NCBI GenBank assembly: GCA_021798955.1
Contig: JAJZBK010000010.1
Location: forward strand, 1-51,733
Source: Actinomycetes bacterium
GTDB taxonomy: Bacteria; Actinomycetota; Acidimicrobiia; Acidimicrobiales; RAAP-2
Length of the DNA: 51,733 nt
Reading direction: 5' to 3'
The notes under the pieces are model-generated. The model saw nothing but the letters and a program-made list of their open reading frames with translations. It was not told where the DNA came from and did not search any database. Positions 1-9,200 of this stretch are shown here, in pieces. The position numbers and the translations under genes are program-made. Every line of letters starts with the position of its first letter. Positions within the stretch are counted from its first letter, which is position 1.

Positions 1-597
1 ACGTCGGCGTTCCCGTCCGTGGCCGTGCAGGTCGACGCCAACGGCGCCTACTCGGCGCGTCAGGTCGACCAGGTGCGCGCACTCGACGACTACGGGCTTC
101 GTTGCATCGAGCAGCCCTTCGGTCGCGACGACCTGGCGCTCCACGCCGAGGTGGCCCGGACCATGCGCACGCCGTTCTGTCTCGACGAGAGCGTCGGGTC
201 ACCAGAGCAGGTGCGCCAGGCCCTCCAACTGGGTGCGTGCTCGGTGGTGTGCGTCAAGCCGGCGCGCCTCGGCGGGCTCGGTGCCGCCCTCGACGTGCTG
301 GCGGAGTGCGCCGAACAGGGCGTGCCGACGTGGTTGGGCGGCATGTACGAGACCGGGTACGCCCGAGGGGTCAATGCCGCGCTGGCAGCCCTCCTCGACG
401 GGGTGTCGTCGACGTGGCCCGGCGATCTCGTCCCCGCCGCCGAGTACTTGGTCGATGACGTCGTGGCCACGGGCTCCGGCACAGTGCCCGGCCGGCGCTT
501 CGAGATCGCCGTAGCCCGAGGCCCGGGCATGGGGTTCGCTCCGCTCCCGGCCGCGCTGGACCGGTTCCGGCGCTCCAGCGTCGTGCACCGGCCGTGA
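1..597 (+). CDS. menC: o-succinylbenzoate synthase (enolase superfamily), C-terminal part
   Basis: The reading frame is open to the left edge, so the N-terminal capping domain and part of the barrel lie outside the window. What remains is the end of the enolase-superfamily barrel: the metal ligands sit in VDANG, IEQP and DES (near window residues 12, 36 and 61), followed by the catalytic-lysine segment VKPARLGG and the loop GGMYETG. This set and order fit the MenC / N-acylamino acid racemase branch, which dehydrates SHCHC to o-succinylbenzoate in menaquinone synthesis. Seen: the motifs. Known: their roles in the family. Inferred: MenC rather than a racemase or dipeptide epimerase, because the GGMYETG/KPARLGG pattern fits OSBS-type enzymes best; the missing N-terminus prevents a firmer call. 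Confidence 0.8.
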   Translation, partial: TSAFPSVAVQVDANGAYSARQVDQVRALDDYGLRCIEQPFGRDDLALHAEVARTMRTPFCLDESVGSPEQVRQALQLGACSVVCVKPARLGGLGAALDVLAECAEQGVPTWLGGMYETGYARGVNAALAALLDGVSSTWPGDLVPAAEYLVDDVVATGSGTVPGRRFEIAVARGPGMGFAPLPAALDRFRRSSVVHRP

Positions 598-660
598 CCA
601 CGCCGGCGACGACTCGGACCGGCCGGCTCCTCAGCCCGGACCACCGCGGGGAGCAGTGAC

Positions 661-942
661 GTGCGACGACGCACCGTAGAGCGGCGTCTTCGGACCCTAG
701 GAGCCCGTCTCGCCGCCGCTCGGGCGGAGCTGGAGCTCCTCGACCAGCAGCGGGCCGTCCTCGACGACCAGGCCGACGAGGCACACCTCGACGCACTGGT
801 GTCCGAGAGCCCGATGGCGGTGCGCGAGGACGCCGAGGCGCGTCGGCACGCCGAGGCCCTTGCTCGGACTCGACGCGACCTCGAAGCGACGATCGCCGAG
901 CTCGAACGGCGGCAAGCCGAACTGCTCTGGCAACTGACCTGA
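661..942 (+). CDS. small coiled-coil protein of unknown function
   Basis: A 93-residue protein begins at GTG 661 with a GGGGAG ribosome-binding site about 7 nt upstream. It has no signal peptide or membrane segment. Almost the whole length is charged and alanine/leucine-rich with heptad-like spacing, so it is probably one helical hairpin or coiled coil; two leucine-rich arms (about 8-40 and 55-92) flank a short acidic link. It lies between menC and pdtaR on the same strand, 63 nt after menC. I do not recognise the family. Its coding character (third-position GC, no competing frame with a better site) supports a real gene. Confidence 0.6.
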   Translation: MRRRTVERRLRTLGARLAAARAELELLDQQRAVLDDQADEAHLDALVSESPMAVREDAEARRHAEALARTRRDLEATIAELERRQAELLWQLT

Positions 943-1011
943 CGCCTCGGCGCCCACCCTGATCGAGACCTCCCTCGAGGCTGCAGGGGCGCGTGTGGTC
1001 CGGCGGGCCGA

Positions 1012-1017
1012 TAGGGT
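1012..1017 (+). promoter_or_regulatory. putative -10 element of pdtaR
   Basis: TAGGGT lies 25 nt before the ATG at 1043. Initiation about 7 nt downstream would give a leader of roughly 19 nt that still contains the GAGGAG ribosome-binding site at 1031-1036. No clear -35 box is visible. Confidence 0.4.
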
Positions 1018-1042
1018 CGCGCCGGACCGAGAGGAGTGGACC

Positions 1043-1648
1043 ATGGTCAGGCGTGTGGTCATCGCCGAAGACGAAGCGATCATCCGGCTCGACCTGAAGG
1101 AGATCCTTCAGGACGAGGGGTACGACGTGGTCGGGGAGACCGGCCGGGGCGACGAAGCCGTCGAGCTGGTCCGGCGCCACGAGCCCGACGTGGCCATCCT
1201 CGACGTCAAGATGCCGGGGATGGACGGCTTGGCGGCAGCCCGGGCCATTGCCGAGCTGGGCTCCGACGTCGTGGTGCTGGTGCTCACCGCCTTCAGCCAA
1301 CGGGCCCTCATCGAGGAGGCTCGCGACGCCGGCGTCGCCGCCTACCTGGTCAAGCCGTTCCAGCGGTCCGAGCTCATCCCGGCGGTCGAGCAGGCCGTGG
1401 CGCGCGCCCGCGAGGAGCGGGCCATCGAGGACGAGGTCGCCCAGGCGGCGGAAACGGGCTCGGAGGGCGTCGCCGAAGACAAGATCGAGACGCGGCGGAT
1501 GGTCGACGGTGCGAAGGACCTGCTGATGGACCGGTACGGGCTCGACGAACCGGACGCTTTCGCCTTCATCCAGCGTACGGCCATGGCCAACCGGACCCGC
1601 ATGTTGGAGGTCGCCCGCCAGGTGCTCGAAGGCGTCCTCACCCCCTGA
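1043..1648 (+). CDS. pdtaR: ANTAR-domain response regulator, PdtaR-like
   Basis: A 201-residue two-domain regulator. Residues 4-120 are a receiver domain with the acidic pair in IAEDEA, phosphoacceptor Asp54 in AILDVKMPGMDG and the conserved Lys in YLVKPF. Residues about 138-196 form an ANTAR domain, which in this family binds paired hexaloop RNA hairpins and acts as an antiterminator once phosphorylated by a PdtaS-type histidine kinase (not in this window). The start is ATG 1043, which has GAGGAG 7 nt upstream; an in-frame upstream GTG at 995 would add 16 residues outside the receiver fold. It lies 11 nt before polA, an arrangement resembling the Rv1626-polA neighbourhood of mycobacteria. 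Confidence 0.9.
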   Translation: MVRRVVIAEDEAIIRLDLKEILQDEGYDVVGETGRGDEAVELVRRHEPDVAILDVKMPGMDGLAAARAIAELGSDVVVLVLTAFSQRALIEEARDAGVAAYLVKPFQRSELIPAVEQAVARAREERAIEDEVAQAAETGSEGVAEDKIETRRMVDGAKDLLMDRYGLDEPDAFAFIQRTAMANRTRMLEVARQVLEGVLTP

Positions 1649-1659
1649 CGACCCAGACC

Positions 1660-4524
1660 GTGCCCGACGCCGCCGCTCCCTCCCCGCCCGACAGCGGTGC
1701 GGTGGGCCCACTGCTCCTCCTGGATGGGATGTCGCTGGCGTTCCGGGCGTACTTCGCGCTGCCACCGGACCTGGCCACCAGTGACGGTCGGGTGACCAAC
1801 GCGCTCCACGGGTTCGTCTCGATGTTGGTGAACCTGGTGCGGGACCACCATCCGTCGGCACTGGCCATCGCCTTCGACCTCCCCGGGGGCACCTTTCGAG
1901 ACGAGCTGGTCGAGGCGTACAAGGGGGGACGGGCCGAGACCCCCGAGGACCTCCTGCCTCAGTTCGAGATGATCCGGGCCGTGGCCGATGCCTTGGCCGT
2001 GCCGGTGGTAGCGGCCGAGGGCTACGAGGCCGACGACGTGATCGCCACGCTAGCCACCGACGGGCGCGATCGCGGGCACGACGTGGTGGTCGTGACAGGC
2101 GACCGCGACGCCTTCCAGCTGGTCGAGGACCCCCACGTGCGCGTCCTGTACAACCGGCGAGGGGTGAGTGACTACGCCTTGTACGACGAGGCCGGCATCG
2201 TCGAGCGGACTGGCGTTCGACCTGCCGACTATCCCCTGCTCGCCGCCCTCAGGGGTGATCCCTCCGACAACTTGCCCGGCGTGCCCGGGGTGGGGGAGAA
2301 GACGGCAGCCAAGCTCGTCAACCGCTACGGCACCCTGGACGGGCTCTTCGCCCACGTCGACGAGCTCACCCCGAAGCTCCGCCAGAACCTCGTTGCCCAC
2401 GAGGACCGGGTCCGGTCCAACCTGGCGGTCATCCCGCTGGTGCGCTCCGTGCCACTTGCCGTCGACGTCGACCAGCTCGCCATCGGGGGGTGGGACGAGG
2501 AGGAGGCCCGCGCCGTCTTTGCTGCCTTCGAGCTGCGGACCCTGTGGAGCCGGTGTGCGTCCCTGCTGCACGAAGGGCGCTTCGGACCTGGGCGGGGCGG
2601 TGGTGCCGCGCCGGACACCGGTGGTCACGATGTTGGCGCTGGCCACCCCGAGGCACCGTCCTGGCTCGTCAGCCCCCCACTCGTGGCGGCAACGGCGGCT
2701 GACGCATCGCCTGCCCTCGATGCACTCGTCGAGGAGGCCCGGGGTGGCACCGGCAACGTGGCACTGGTGGCGCGTTGGGCGGGTGACCCGGGGCGCTCGG
2801 CCCTCGAGACGATCGTGCTCACGCCGGAGGTGTCGGACCCGGACGCGCCTGGAGGTTCGGTCCTCGCTGTTTCCGGCACTGCCTTGGAGCGGGTGACCGC
2901 CACCCTCGCCGATGCGCTCGGCCCGAACGGTCTTGGCGTCGTGGCGCACGACGCCAAAGAGATCATGCGGTCGCTCCTCCCGCTCGGCGTCGATCTGCGG
3001 TCGCTCGTCATGGACACCGCCGTGGCGGCCTACCTCCTCGATCCGTCCGTGGACCGGTACCGGGTGGACGACCTCGCTCGGGCCTGGCTCGGGCTACCCT
3101 TCGGCGGGCCGGTTGCCCCCGGCAGCCAGGGTTCGCTGGACCTGGCTCCGGCGACCGTGGCCGGAGCAGAAGCCGACGAAGACGGGGGACCGGTCGTGAG
3201 CGAGGGGGACCCGCCCGCCGAGCTCGTCGACGCGGCCCGAACGGCTGGCGTCCTGGCCCGTCTGCGCCACCCGCTCGAGGTGGCGCTCGCCGAGGAGGGG
3301 ATGTCTCGGCTCCACGACGACATCGAACGACCACTGGTACGCGTGCTCGCCCGGATGGAGGTGACGGGGATCTGCGTGGACCGCGGGGTCCTCACCGCCA
3401 TCGCCGACGAGCTGTCAGCCGAGTGCGGCGACCTCGAGGTGCAGATCCAACAGGTAGCGGGCGTCGAATTCAACGTGAACTCCGTGCCCCAGCTGCGCGA
3501 GGTGCTCTACGGCACGCTCGGGCTGCGACCGGGTCGACGCACCAAGACGGGGTACTCGACTGATGCCCGGACGCTCGAGCAACTACGGGACCAGCACCCG
3601 GTGGTGGGGCTGCTCCTCCGGTACCGGGAGGCCGAGAAGCTCCGCTCGACGTACGGGACCAACCTGGCCGCCGAAGTCGCGGCCGACGGTCGCATCCACG
3701 CCACCTTTCGTCAGACGGTCGCCCGCACCGGCCGACTGTCGTCGGACCGTCCCAACCTGCACAACATCCCCGTACGCACCCCCGAGGGCCGACGCTTCCG
3801 CGAAGCCTTCGTGCCGTCACCCGGACGCCGCCTGCTCGTCGCCGACTACGACCAGATCGAGCTGCGCGCCATCGCCCACCTCTCGGGCGACCCGGGGCTC
3901 ACCGCCGCCTTCCGGGCCGGCGAGGACGTCCACCGCACGGTGGCCAGCCGGGTGTTCGGCGTGACCCCGGAAGAGGTGACGCCAGAACAACGCACCACGG
4001 CCAAGATGGTCTCCTACGGCCTTGCCTACGGCATGGAGGCGTACGGGCTGGCCCAGCGTCTGGCGGTCCCCGTCGACGAGGCCCAGGGCATCCTGCTCTC
4101 GTTCTTCGCCGCCTTTCCGGCTGTGCAGTCCCACATGGAGCAGACGGTCGCCGAAGCGGAACGGACCGGGTACACGACCACCATCTTCGGCCGCCGCCGC
4201 CCGTTGCCCGACCTGCACTCGTCGAACCGCCAGCTCCGCGAGGCGGCCCGACGACAGGCGATGAACGCCGCGATCCAGGGGTTGGCCGCCGACCTGTTCA
4301 AGGTGGCGCTCAACCGGCTCGATGCCGGCCTCGAGGTTGGCGGCTACCGCTCGGACCTGGTCCTTCAGGTCCACGACGAGGTGCTGGTCGACGTGGACCC
4401 CGACGAGGCAGACGCGGTTGCCGCGCTCACCGAGGAGGCCCTGGTCGGCGCGGCCGACCTCTCCGTGCCGCTCCGCGTGGCGATGGGCTTCGGCGCCTCG
4501 TGGGCGGAGGCCAAAGGGGGCTGA
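1660..4524 (+). CDS. polA: DNA polymerase I
   Basis: A 954-residue family A polymerase for Okazaki-fragment processing and repair synthesis. Residues about 15-310 are the 5'-3' nuclease (FRAYFAL, EGYEADDVIATLA, VTGDRDAFQLV, then the helix-3-turn region LPGVPGVGEKTAAKL). The central 3'-5' exonuclease-like domain (about 330-540) lacks the DxE metal-binding motif, so proofreading is probably absent, as in many Gram-positive PolA proteins. The polymerase domain has the TGRLSS/NLHNIP segment, motif A with Asp729 in ADYDQIELRA, motif B AKMVSYGLAYG, and motif C with Asp906 in QVHDEV. The GTG start at 1660 is chosen because it lies just ahead of the first conserved strand and 11 nt after pdtaR; the open frame extends further upstream only through pdtaR in another frame. 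Confidence 0.97.
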   Translation: MPDAAAPSPPDSGAVGPLLLLDGMSLAFRAYFALPPDLATSDGRVTNALHGFVSMLVNLVRDHHPSALAIAFDLPGGTFRDELVEAYKGGRAETPEDLLPQFEMIRAVADALAVPVVAAEGYEADDVIATLATDGRDRGHDVVVVTGDRDAFQLVEDPHVRVLYNRRGVSDYALYDEAGIVERTGVRPADYPLLAALRGDPSDNLPGVPGVGEKTAAKLVNRYGTLDGLFAHVDELTPKLRQNLVAHEDRVRSNLAVIPLVRSVPLAVDVDQLAIGGWDEEEARAVFAAFELRTLWSRCASLLHEGRFGPGRGGGAAPDTGGHDVGAGHPEAPSWLVSPPLVAATAADASPALDALVEEARGGTGNVALVARWAGDPGRSALETIVLTPEVSDPDAPGGSVLAVSGTALERVTATLADALGPNGLGVVAHDAKEIMRSLLPLGVDLRSLVMDTAVAAYLLDPSVDRYRVDDLARAWLGLPFGGPVAPGSQGSLDLAPATVAGAEADEDGGPVVSEGDPPAELVDAARTAGVLARLRHPLEVALAEEGMSRLHDDIERPLVRVLARMEVTGICVDRGVLTAIADELSAECGDLEVQIQQVAGVEFNVNSVPQLREVLYGTLGLRPGRRTKTGYSTDARTLEQLRDQHPVVGLLLRYREAEKLRSTYGTNLAAEVAADGRIHATFRQTVARTGRLSSDRPNLHNIPVRTPEGRRFREAFVPSPGRRLLVADYDQIELRAIAHLSGDPGLTAAFRAGEDVHRTVASRVFGVTPEEVTPEQRTTAKMVSYGLAYGMEAYGLAQRLAVPVDEAQGILLSFFAAFPAVQSHMEQTVAEAERTGYTTTIFGRRRPLPDLHSSNRQLREAARRQAMNAAIQGLAADLFKVALNRLDAGLEVGGYRSDLVLQVHDEVLVDVDPDEADAVAALTEEALVGAADLSVPLRVAMGFGASWAEAKGG

Positions 4525-4567
4525 CCGGCAAGCGACCGCGGCGGGGCTGGTCACAGCGAGACGCGGC

Positions 4568-4573
4568 TAGCAT
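4568..4573 (+). promoter_or_regulatory. putative -10 element of rpsA
   Basis: TAGCAT lies in the polA-rpsA gap. Initiation near 4580 would give a leader of about 78 nt that contains the inverted repeats at 4594-4626. The -35 region is not recognisable. Confidence 0.4.
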
Positions 4574-4593
4574 GGGCGCGCCGTACCCATGCG

Positions 4594-4626
4594 GCAGTGC
4601 ACTGCCCGGTCCCGTCGGAGACCGGG
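4594..4626 (+). promoter_or_regulatory. paired inverted repeats in the rpsA leader
   Basis: GCAGTGCACTGC (4594-4605) is a perfect 12-bp palindrome. It is followed at once by arms CCCGGTC (4605-4611) and GACCGGG (4620-4626) around an 8-nt loop. The second can form a 7-bp, mostly GC stem, 31 nt before the rpsA start. Such structure is compatible with S1 autoregulation, but no homologous element is known to me. Confidence 0.4.
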
Positions 4627-4657
4627 TCCCGTCCGGAAAGCGAGCGACCTCACCCCT

Positions 4658-6037
4658 ATGTCCGAAGAGACCCCTGCCCCCTCGGCCACCGCTGTCCTGT
4701 CGTCCGAGGCGATGGGCCACTTCGACGCCGAGGGCCATTACGTACCTCGCCCCATCGTCGAGGACGACCTCGGCGGAGCGTCGCTCGAAGACGCCATGGT
4801 GGGCACCATCGTCGAGTTCGACGACGGAGACCTGGTCGAGGGCACGGTGGTCAAGATCGACCGCGACGAGGTCCTCCTCGACATCGGGTTCAAGTCCGAG
4901 GGCGTCATCCCGGTGCGGGAGCTGTCGATCCGCAACGTCGTCGATCCGTCCGAGGTCGTCTCGCTCGGCGACCGGGTGGAAGCCCTGGTCCTCCAGAAGG
5001 AGGACAAGGACGGTCGGCTCATCCTGTCGAAGAAGCGGGCCCAGTACGAGCGGGCCTGGGGCACCATCGAGAAGCTGAAGGAAGCGGACCAGGTGGTGAG
5101 TGGTCCGGTCATCGAAGTGGTCAAAGGAGGCCTCATCGTCGACATCGGCCTGCGTGGCTTCCTGCCGGCGTCCCTCGTCGAGCTCCGCAGGGTACGCGAG
5201 CTGCAGCCGTACGTCGGGCGGACCATCGAGGCCAAGATCATCGAGCTCGACCGCAACCGCAACAACGTGGTCCTCTCCCGGCGCGCCTGGCTGGAGGAGA
5301 CCCAGAAGGAGCAGCGCGGCGAGTTCCTGGTCAACCTCAAGCCGGGTGAGCGGCGGCGCGGCGTCGTGTCGTCCGTGGTCAACTTCGGGGCGTTCGTCGA
5401 CCTGGGCGGGATGGACGGCCTGGTGCACGTCTCCGAGCTGTCGTGGAAGCACGTCGACCACCCCTCGTCGGTGGTCTCCGTCGGCGACGAGGTCGAAGTC
5501 GAGGTCCTCGACGTGGACTTGTCCAAGGAGCGGATCAGTCTGTCGCTCAAGGCCACCCAGGCCGACCCGTGGCAGGAGTTCGCCGACAGCCACCAGGTCG
5601 GCGAGCTCGTCTACGGGCGGATCACCAAGCTCGTCCCCTTCGGTGCCTTCGTGCAGGTCGGCGACGGCATCGAGGGTCTCGTCCACATCTCGGAGATGGC
5701 CGTGCACCACGTCGACCTGCCCGAACAGGTGGTGAGCCCGGGCGAGGAGCTGTGGGTCAAGATCATCGACATCGACCTCCAACGTCGTCGTATCAGCCTG
5801 TCGATCAAGCAGGCCGCCGAAGGCGGCGAGGTGTCCGAGGAGTACCGCGAAGCCTTCGGCGAGCATGCCTACGACGAAGAGGGGAACTACATCGGCCCCT
5901 TCGACTACAGCGAGTCCGAGTTCACGCCGGAGACCGAAGCCCAGGCAGCGTGGGCGGAGTACGTCACCGAGCACGGAGCGCCGGAGGGCGACGCCGGCTC
6001 CGCCGAGCCGACCGACGAGGTACCGGCAGCCGAGTGA
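4658..6037 (+). CDS. rpsA: 30S ribosomal protein S1
   Basis: A 459-residue protein with four S1/OB-fold RNA-binding repeats, the usual number in actinobacteria (six in E. coli). The repeats begin near GTIVEFDDGDLVEGTV (about 48), GPVIEVVKGGLIVDIG (about 148), RGVVSSVVNFGAFVDLGG (about 232) and YGRITKLVPFGAFVQVGD (about 318); the last two have the canonical GAFV...GLVHxSE pattern. The acidic C-terminal tail (about 400-459) is low-complexity. Start ATG 4658 leads into MSEETPAP; an upstream in-frame GTG-like start at 4589 would translate the structured leader and is rejected. The ribosome-binding site is weak (GGAAAG, 17 nt away). polA-rpsA adjacency matches other actinobacteria. Confidence 0.95.
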   Translation: MSEETPAPSATAVLSSEAMGHFDAEGHYVPRPIVEDDLGGASLEDAMVGTIVEFDDGDLVEGTVVKIDRDEVLLDIGFKSEGVIPVRELSIRNVVDPSEVVSLGDRVEALVLQKEDKDGRLILSKKRAQYERAWGTIEKLKEADQVVSGPVIEVVKGGLIVDIGLRGFLPASLVELRRVRELQPYVGRTIEAKIIELDRNRNNVVLSRRAWLEETQKEQRGEFLVNLKPGERRRGVVSSVVNFGAFVDLGGMDGLVHVSELSWKHVDHPSSVVSVGDEVEVEVLDVDLSKERISLSLKATQADPWQEFADSHQVGELVYGRITKLVPFGAFVQVGDGIEGLVHISEMAVHHVDLPEQVVSPGEELWVKIIDIDLQRRRISLSIKQAAEGGEVSEEYREAFGEHAYDEEGNYIGPFDYSESEFTPETEAQAAWAEYVTEHGAPEGDAGSAEPTDEVPAAE

Positions 6038-6193
6038 GGTAGCCGGCTGGCCAGTCGGCGGGGCGAGGGCCAGCGCGCCAGACTGACCGCCTCGACTCGG
6101 CGGGCTGCTCCGAACCACGCTCGTGGACCGGAGCCCCGGAGGACGAGCGGAGATCTCGCAGCAGGCCGATCCGGGTGAGGGTGACGCGGTCGC

Positions 6194-6199
6194 TACCAT
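6194..6199 (+). promoter_or_regulatory. putative -10 of a leaderless GT-C gene
   Basis: TACCAT is followed by 7 nt and then ATG 6207. This spacing puts the transcription start at or next to the A of the start codon and is the reason 6207 is preferred over ATG 6198 or GTG 6123. Confidence 0.5.
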
Positions 6200-6206
6200 G
6201 CGCTCC

Positions 6207-7928
6207 ATGGACTCGGCCCCACGCGTCGTCCCGACTGCCCTCGGCGCGACCGAGACAGAGGCGTCGCCCACCGGCACGGACGTACCGTCGAGCGGCAATG
6301 GGGCAACCCCGGCCGACGCGGCAGCCCCGGCCGGAACGACTGACTCGGCGTCGTCCGGCTGGGAACCCGATGCCGGAGCGAGCGACCCCGAGGGGCGGCC
6401 GTTCCCCCGACCGGTCTCCATCGCTATCGCCGTGAGCATCGGCCTCGTCCTGGCCTTCGCCGTCGTGCTCCGCTTCTGGACCCGTTCGGACCTGTGGCTC
6501 GACGAGGCGCTCACTGTGGACATTGCCGGACAACCGGTGTCACACATCCCCGCGCTCCTTCGGCGAGACGGCGCACCTCCGCTCTTCTACGTGCTGCTCC
6601 ACTTCTGGATGGGGATCTTCGGCCACTCCGACCTGGCCGTACGGTCACTGTCGGGCGTGATCGGCGTTGTCACCATGCCGGTCACCTTCGTCGCCGGTCG
6701 GCGTCTGGGAGGCAGGACGGTCGCCTGGTCGGCGATGCTCCTCGTGGCAACCTCGCCGTTTGCCGCCTACTACGACACCGAGGCGCGCATGTACGCGCTG
6801 GTGGCACTGCTCACCGTCCTCGGGTACCTGGCCGTCGCTCGCGCCCTCGAGCGTCCACGGCCCGGCAACCTCCTCGCCGTTGCCGTCGTCGCCGCCGGCC
6901 TCCTCTACAGCCACTACTGGGCGCTCTACCTGCTCGCCGCCGTGGCGGTCTGGCTGCTCTGGCAGGCCCGACGCGGACCGGAGGCCCGACGGCGCAACGC
7001 CTGGATGGTCCTCACCGCGGTGGTGGTGGGAGGTATCACCTTCCTCCCGTGGCTGCCCATTTTTGTCTTCCAGGCGCGCCACACCGGGACGCCGTGGGCA
7101 GCGCCGGCGTCCTTTGCCGCCATGGTCCACGCCATCGCCACGTTCGCCGGGGGCAGCTCGAACGAGGGACGAGCACTCGGCCTCGTCTACTTTGCGTTGC
7201 TCGCCCTCGGGATCTTCGGGCTGGCCACCGACCGCCGGCACATCGAGCTCGACCTACAGACCAGACCGAGGAGCCGTCCTCTCGGCTGGGTGGTGGCGGT
7301 GACCCTTGCCCTGGCCATCCTCGGAGGGATCGTGTCGCGCAGCGCCTTCAGCACGCGCTATGCGTCGGTCGTCTTCGTGCCGGTGGTGCTGCTGGTGTCC
7401 CTCGGCCTTGCCGCCTTCCAATCGCGGCGGATCCGGGCCGGTGTCCTGGCGGTCGCCGTGGTCGCCGGTCTGGTCGGAGCGATCCCCAACATCACGACCA
7501 ACCGCACCCAGGCCGGCCAGGTAGCCCGGGCCATCGTCGGCCATGCCCAGGCCGGCGACGTGGTGGCGTACTGTCCCGACCAGCTCGGCCCGGCTACCAA
7601 CCGCCTGTTGCCATCCGGCCGTTACCGGCAGACCACGTTCCCTCGTGGCATTGGGCCGGCGTTCGTCGACTGGGTCAACTACGCGGCCGCCTCGCGGGCA
7701 GCGTCCCCTGAAGCCTTCGCCGTCCACCTCGAGCAGCTGGCCGGCCCTACTGGGAAGATCTTCGTGGTGTGGGCACCCGGGTACCAGACCTTCGGGACGA
7801 AGTGCCAGCAGATCGTCGAGTCGATCCAGGCAAATCCTCACTACGCGACGGCCGCTCTGGTGGGAGGAGACGCCAAGGTCTTCTACGAGCCCATGTGGCT
7901 CGACGAGTTCTCGCCCCAGCGACCCTGA
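6207..7928 (+). CDS. GT-C fold mannosyltransferase-like membrane protein
   Basis: A 573-residue polytopic membrane protein. The first ~68 residues are a disordered Ala/Thr/Ser/Pro tail. The first helix (about 70-90) is followed by SDLWLDEALT with the Asp99-Glu100 pair in the first external loop, which is the catalytic signature of lipid-linked-sugar GT-C enzymes (PMT/ArnT/GT39-like). A second conserved spot, SPFAAYYDTEARMYAL, is typical of the same group. About nine to ten further helices follow and the last ~130 residues form an extracytoplasmic domain. It probably moves a sugar from a polyprenyl-phosphate donor onto a lipid, glycan or protein outside the membrane; the sugar and acceptor cannot be read. 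It opens the envelope block and is followed after 23 nt by another GT-C gene. Confidence 0.8.
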   Translation: MDSAPRVVPTALGATETEASPTGTDVPSSGNGATPADAAAPAGTTDSASSGWEPDAGASDPEGRPFPRPVSIAIAVSIGLVLAFAVVLRFWTRSDLWLDEALTVDIAGQPVSHIPALLRRDGAPPLFYVLLHFWMGIFGHSDLAVRSLSGVIGVVTMPVTFVAGRRLGGRTVAWSAMLLVATSPFAAYYDTEARMYALVALLTVLGYLAVARALERPRPGNLLAVAVVAAGLLYSHYWALYLLAAVAVWLLWQARRGPEARRRNAWMVLTAVVVGGITFLPWLPIFVFQARHTGTPWAAPASFAAMVHAIATFAGGSSNEGRALGLVYFALLALGIFGLATDRRHIELDLQTRPRSRPLGWVVAVTLALAILGGIVSRSAFSTRYASVVFVPVVLLVSLGLAAFQSRRIRAGVLAVAVVAGLVGAIPNITTNRTQAGQVARAIVGHAQAGDVVAYCPDQLGPATNRLLPSGRYRQTTFPRGIGPAFVDWVNYAAASRAASPEAFAVHLEQLAGPTGKIFVVWAPGYQTFGTKCQQIVESIQANPHYATAALVGGDAKVFYEPMWLDEFSPQRP

Positions 7929-7951
7929 GCAGATCGACCGGCTCCGCTCTC

Positions 7952-9181
7952 GTGCGCCGCTCACTGCTCGCCGTCCTGCCCGCCTGGTTGACCTCGCGCG
8001 TGGTCGTGCTGGCCACCCTCGAACTGGCTCGCCGTTTCGTCAGCCAGCTCCACCCGACCAACCCCTCGGCCGCGCTCCGCGCCCACGAGGGGCTCCTGGC
8101 GTGGGACGCCGGTTGGTACCAGACCCTGGCACGTGGCGGCTACGCAGCGGGCGGGACCCAGTCGCTCCGGTTCTTCCCGGGGTTCCCCCTGCTGGCCCGG
8201 GCGCTCGCCGACCTTCCCGGCGTGAGCACGGGTGCCGCCCTCGTCGTCATCGCCAACCTGGCGACGCTCGTGGGCCTCGCCGTCGTGCACCGCCTGGTGG
8301 TGACGGACCTCGGTGACGAGGCCATGGCGGGACGGACCGTCTGGCTGCTGGTCCTCGGGCCGGCGGCCTACGTGCTGGTGATGGGGTACTCGGAGGGCCT
8401 GTTCCTTCTCTGTACGGCGACAGGCCTGCTCGCCGTCCGCCAGGGACGGTGGTGGCTGGCGGCGGGTGCCGGGTTCGTAGCCGGGACCGTGCGACCGCTC
8501 GGCGTGCTGCTCGCCGTCCCCTTCTTCGTCGAAGGGGTGAGGCCATACGCCGCACACTGGTGGGCCACCGATCCGGCGCTCGCCCGTGCCGTGCACGGCG
8601 TTCGTGAACGCCACAGCCGTGTAGACGCTGCAGGGCGGGGGCCCGTCCCTGCAGGGGTGACGTCGAACGCCTTCCTCCTGCCGTCGGTGCGGTCGCTCGT
8701 CGTTCGGGTTGTCGCCTGTGCGGCACCTCTGGCCGGCACCGGCGCCTACCTCGGCTGGGTCGGCGCGACCTACGGCAATGCCTTCCTCCCCTTCGAGGTG
8801 CAGACCCAAGGCGGTCACCGTGGGCCGCTGACGCAGCCGTTCACGTCGATGCTCCACAACGTGGTGGCCTTCCTCCACGGTCACCACGTAGGCAGTGCCC
8901 TCCACGTTCCCTGGGTGCTCCTCGCCCTGGTGCTCCTGGCTGTCGCTGCCCGCCGCCTGCCGGCTTCCTACACGCTCTTCGGTGCAGCAATGCTGGTCGT
9001 CTCCCTGTCGTCGACCAACCTCGACTCCTTCGAGCGCTATGCGCTCAGCGCCTTCCCCTTGGTTGTAGCCGGTGCCGCCGTCACCACCCGCCCGGAGGTC
9101 TGGCGGGTGGTCGTGGTCGGCGCTACCGCCGCGCTTGTCGGCTACGGCCTGCTTGCCTTCCTGGGTATCGTCGTCCCCTGA
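7952..9181 (+). CDS. PIG-V-like mannosyltransferase, membrane protein
   Basis: A 409-residue polytopic membrane protein with a GT-C architecture. WDAGWYQTLARGGY at about 51-64 is the lumenal/extracytoplasmic loop motif of the PIG-V (GPI mannosyltransferase II) family and its bacterial relatives, and SLRFFPGFPLLAR follows as in that family. About eight to nine membrane segments are visible, with a hydrophilic loop near 210-245. Start GTG 7952 lies 23 nt after the previous stop and just before the first helix; the longer open frame upstream would overlap the previous gene by 160 nt and is rejected. Bacterial members probably use polyprenyl-phosphate-mannose. Confidence is high for the family, low for the substrate. 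Confidence 0.8.
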   Translation: MRRSLLAVLPAWLTSRVVVLATLELARRFVSQLHPTNPSAALRAHEGLLAWDAGWYQTLARGGYAAGGTQSLRFFPGFPLLARALADLPGVSTGAALVVIANLATLVGLAVVHRLVVTDLGDEAMAGRTVWLLVLGPAAYVLVMGYSEGLFLLCTATGLLAVRQGRWWLAAGAGFVAGTVRPLGVLLAVPFFVEGVRPYAAHWWATDPALARAVHGVRERHSRVDAAGRGPVPAGVTSNAFLLPSVRSLVVRVVACAAPLAGTGAYLGWVGATYGNAFLPFEVQTQGGHRGPLTQPFTSMLHNVVAFLHGHHVGSALHVPWVLLALVLLAVAARRLPASYTLFGAAMLVVSLSSTNLDSFERYALSAFPLVVAGAAVTTRPEVWRVVVVGATAALVGYGLLAFLGIVVP

Positions 9182-9200
9182 CCCGACGTCTACCGGCACG

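Noticed and set aside
1036..1659. Upstream extension of the polA frame
   Set aside because: It runs through pdtaR in another frame with Arg-rich composition; polA homology starts after GTG 1660.
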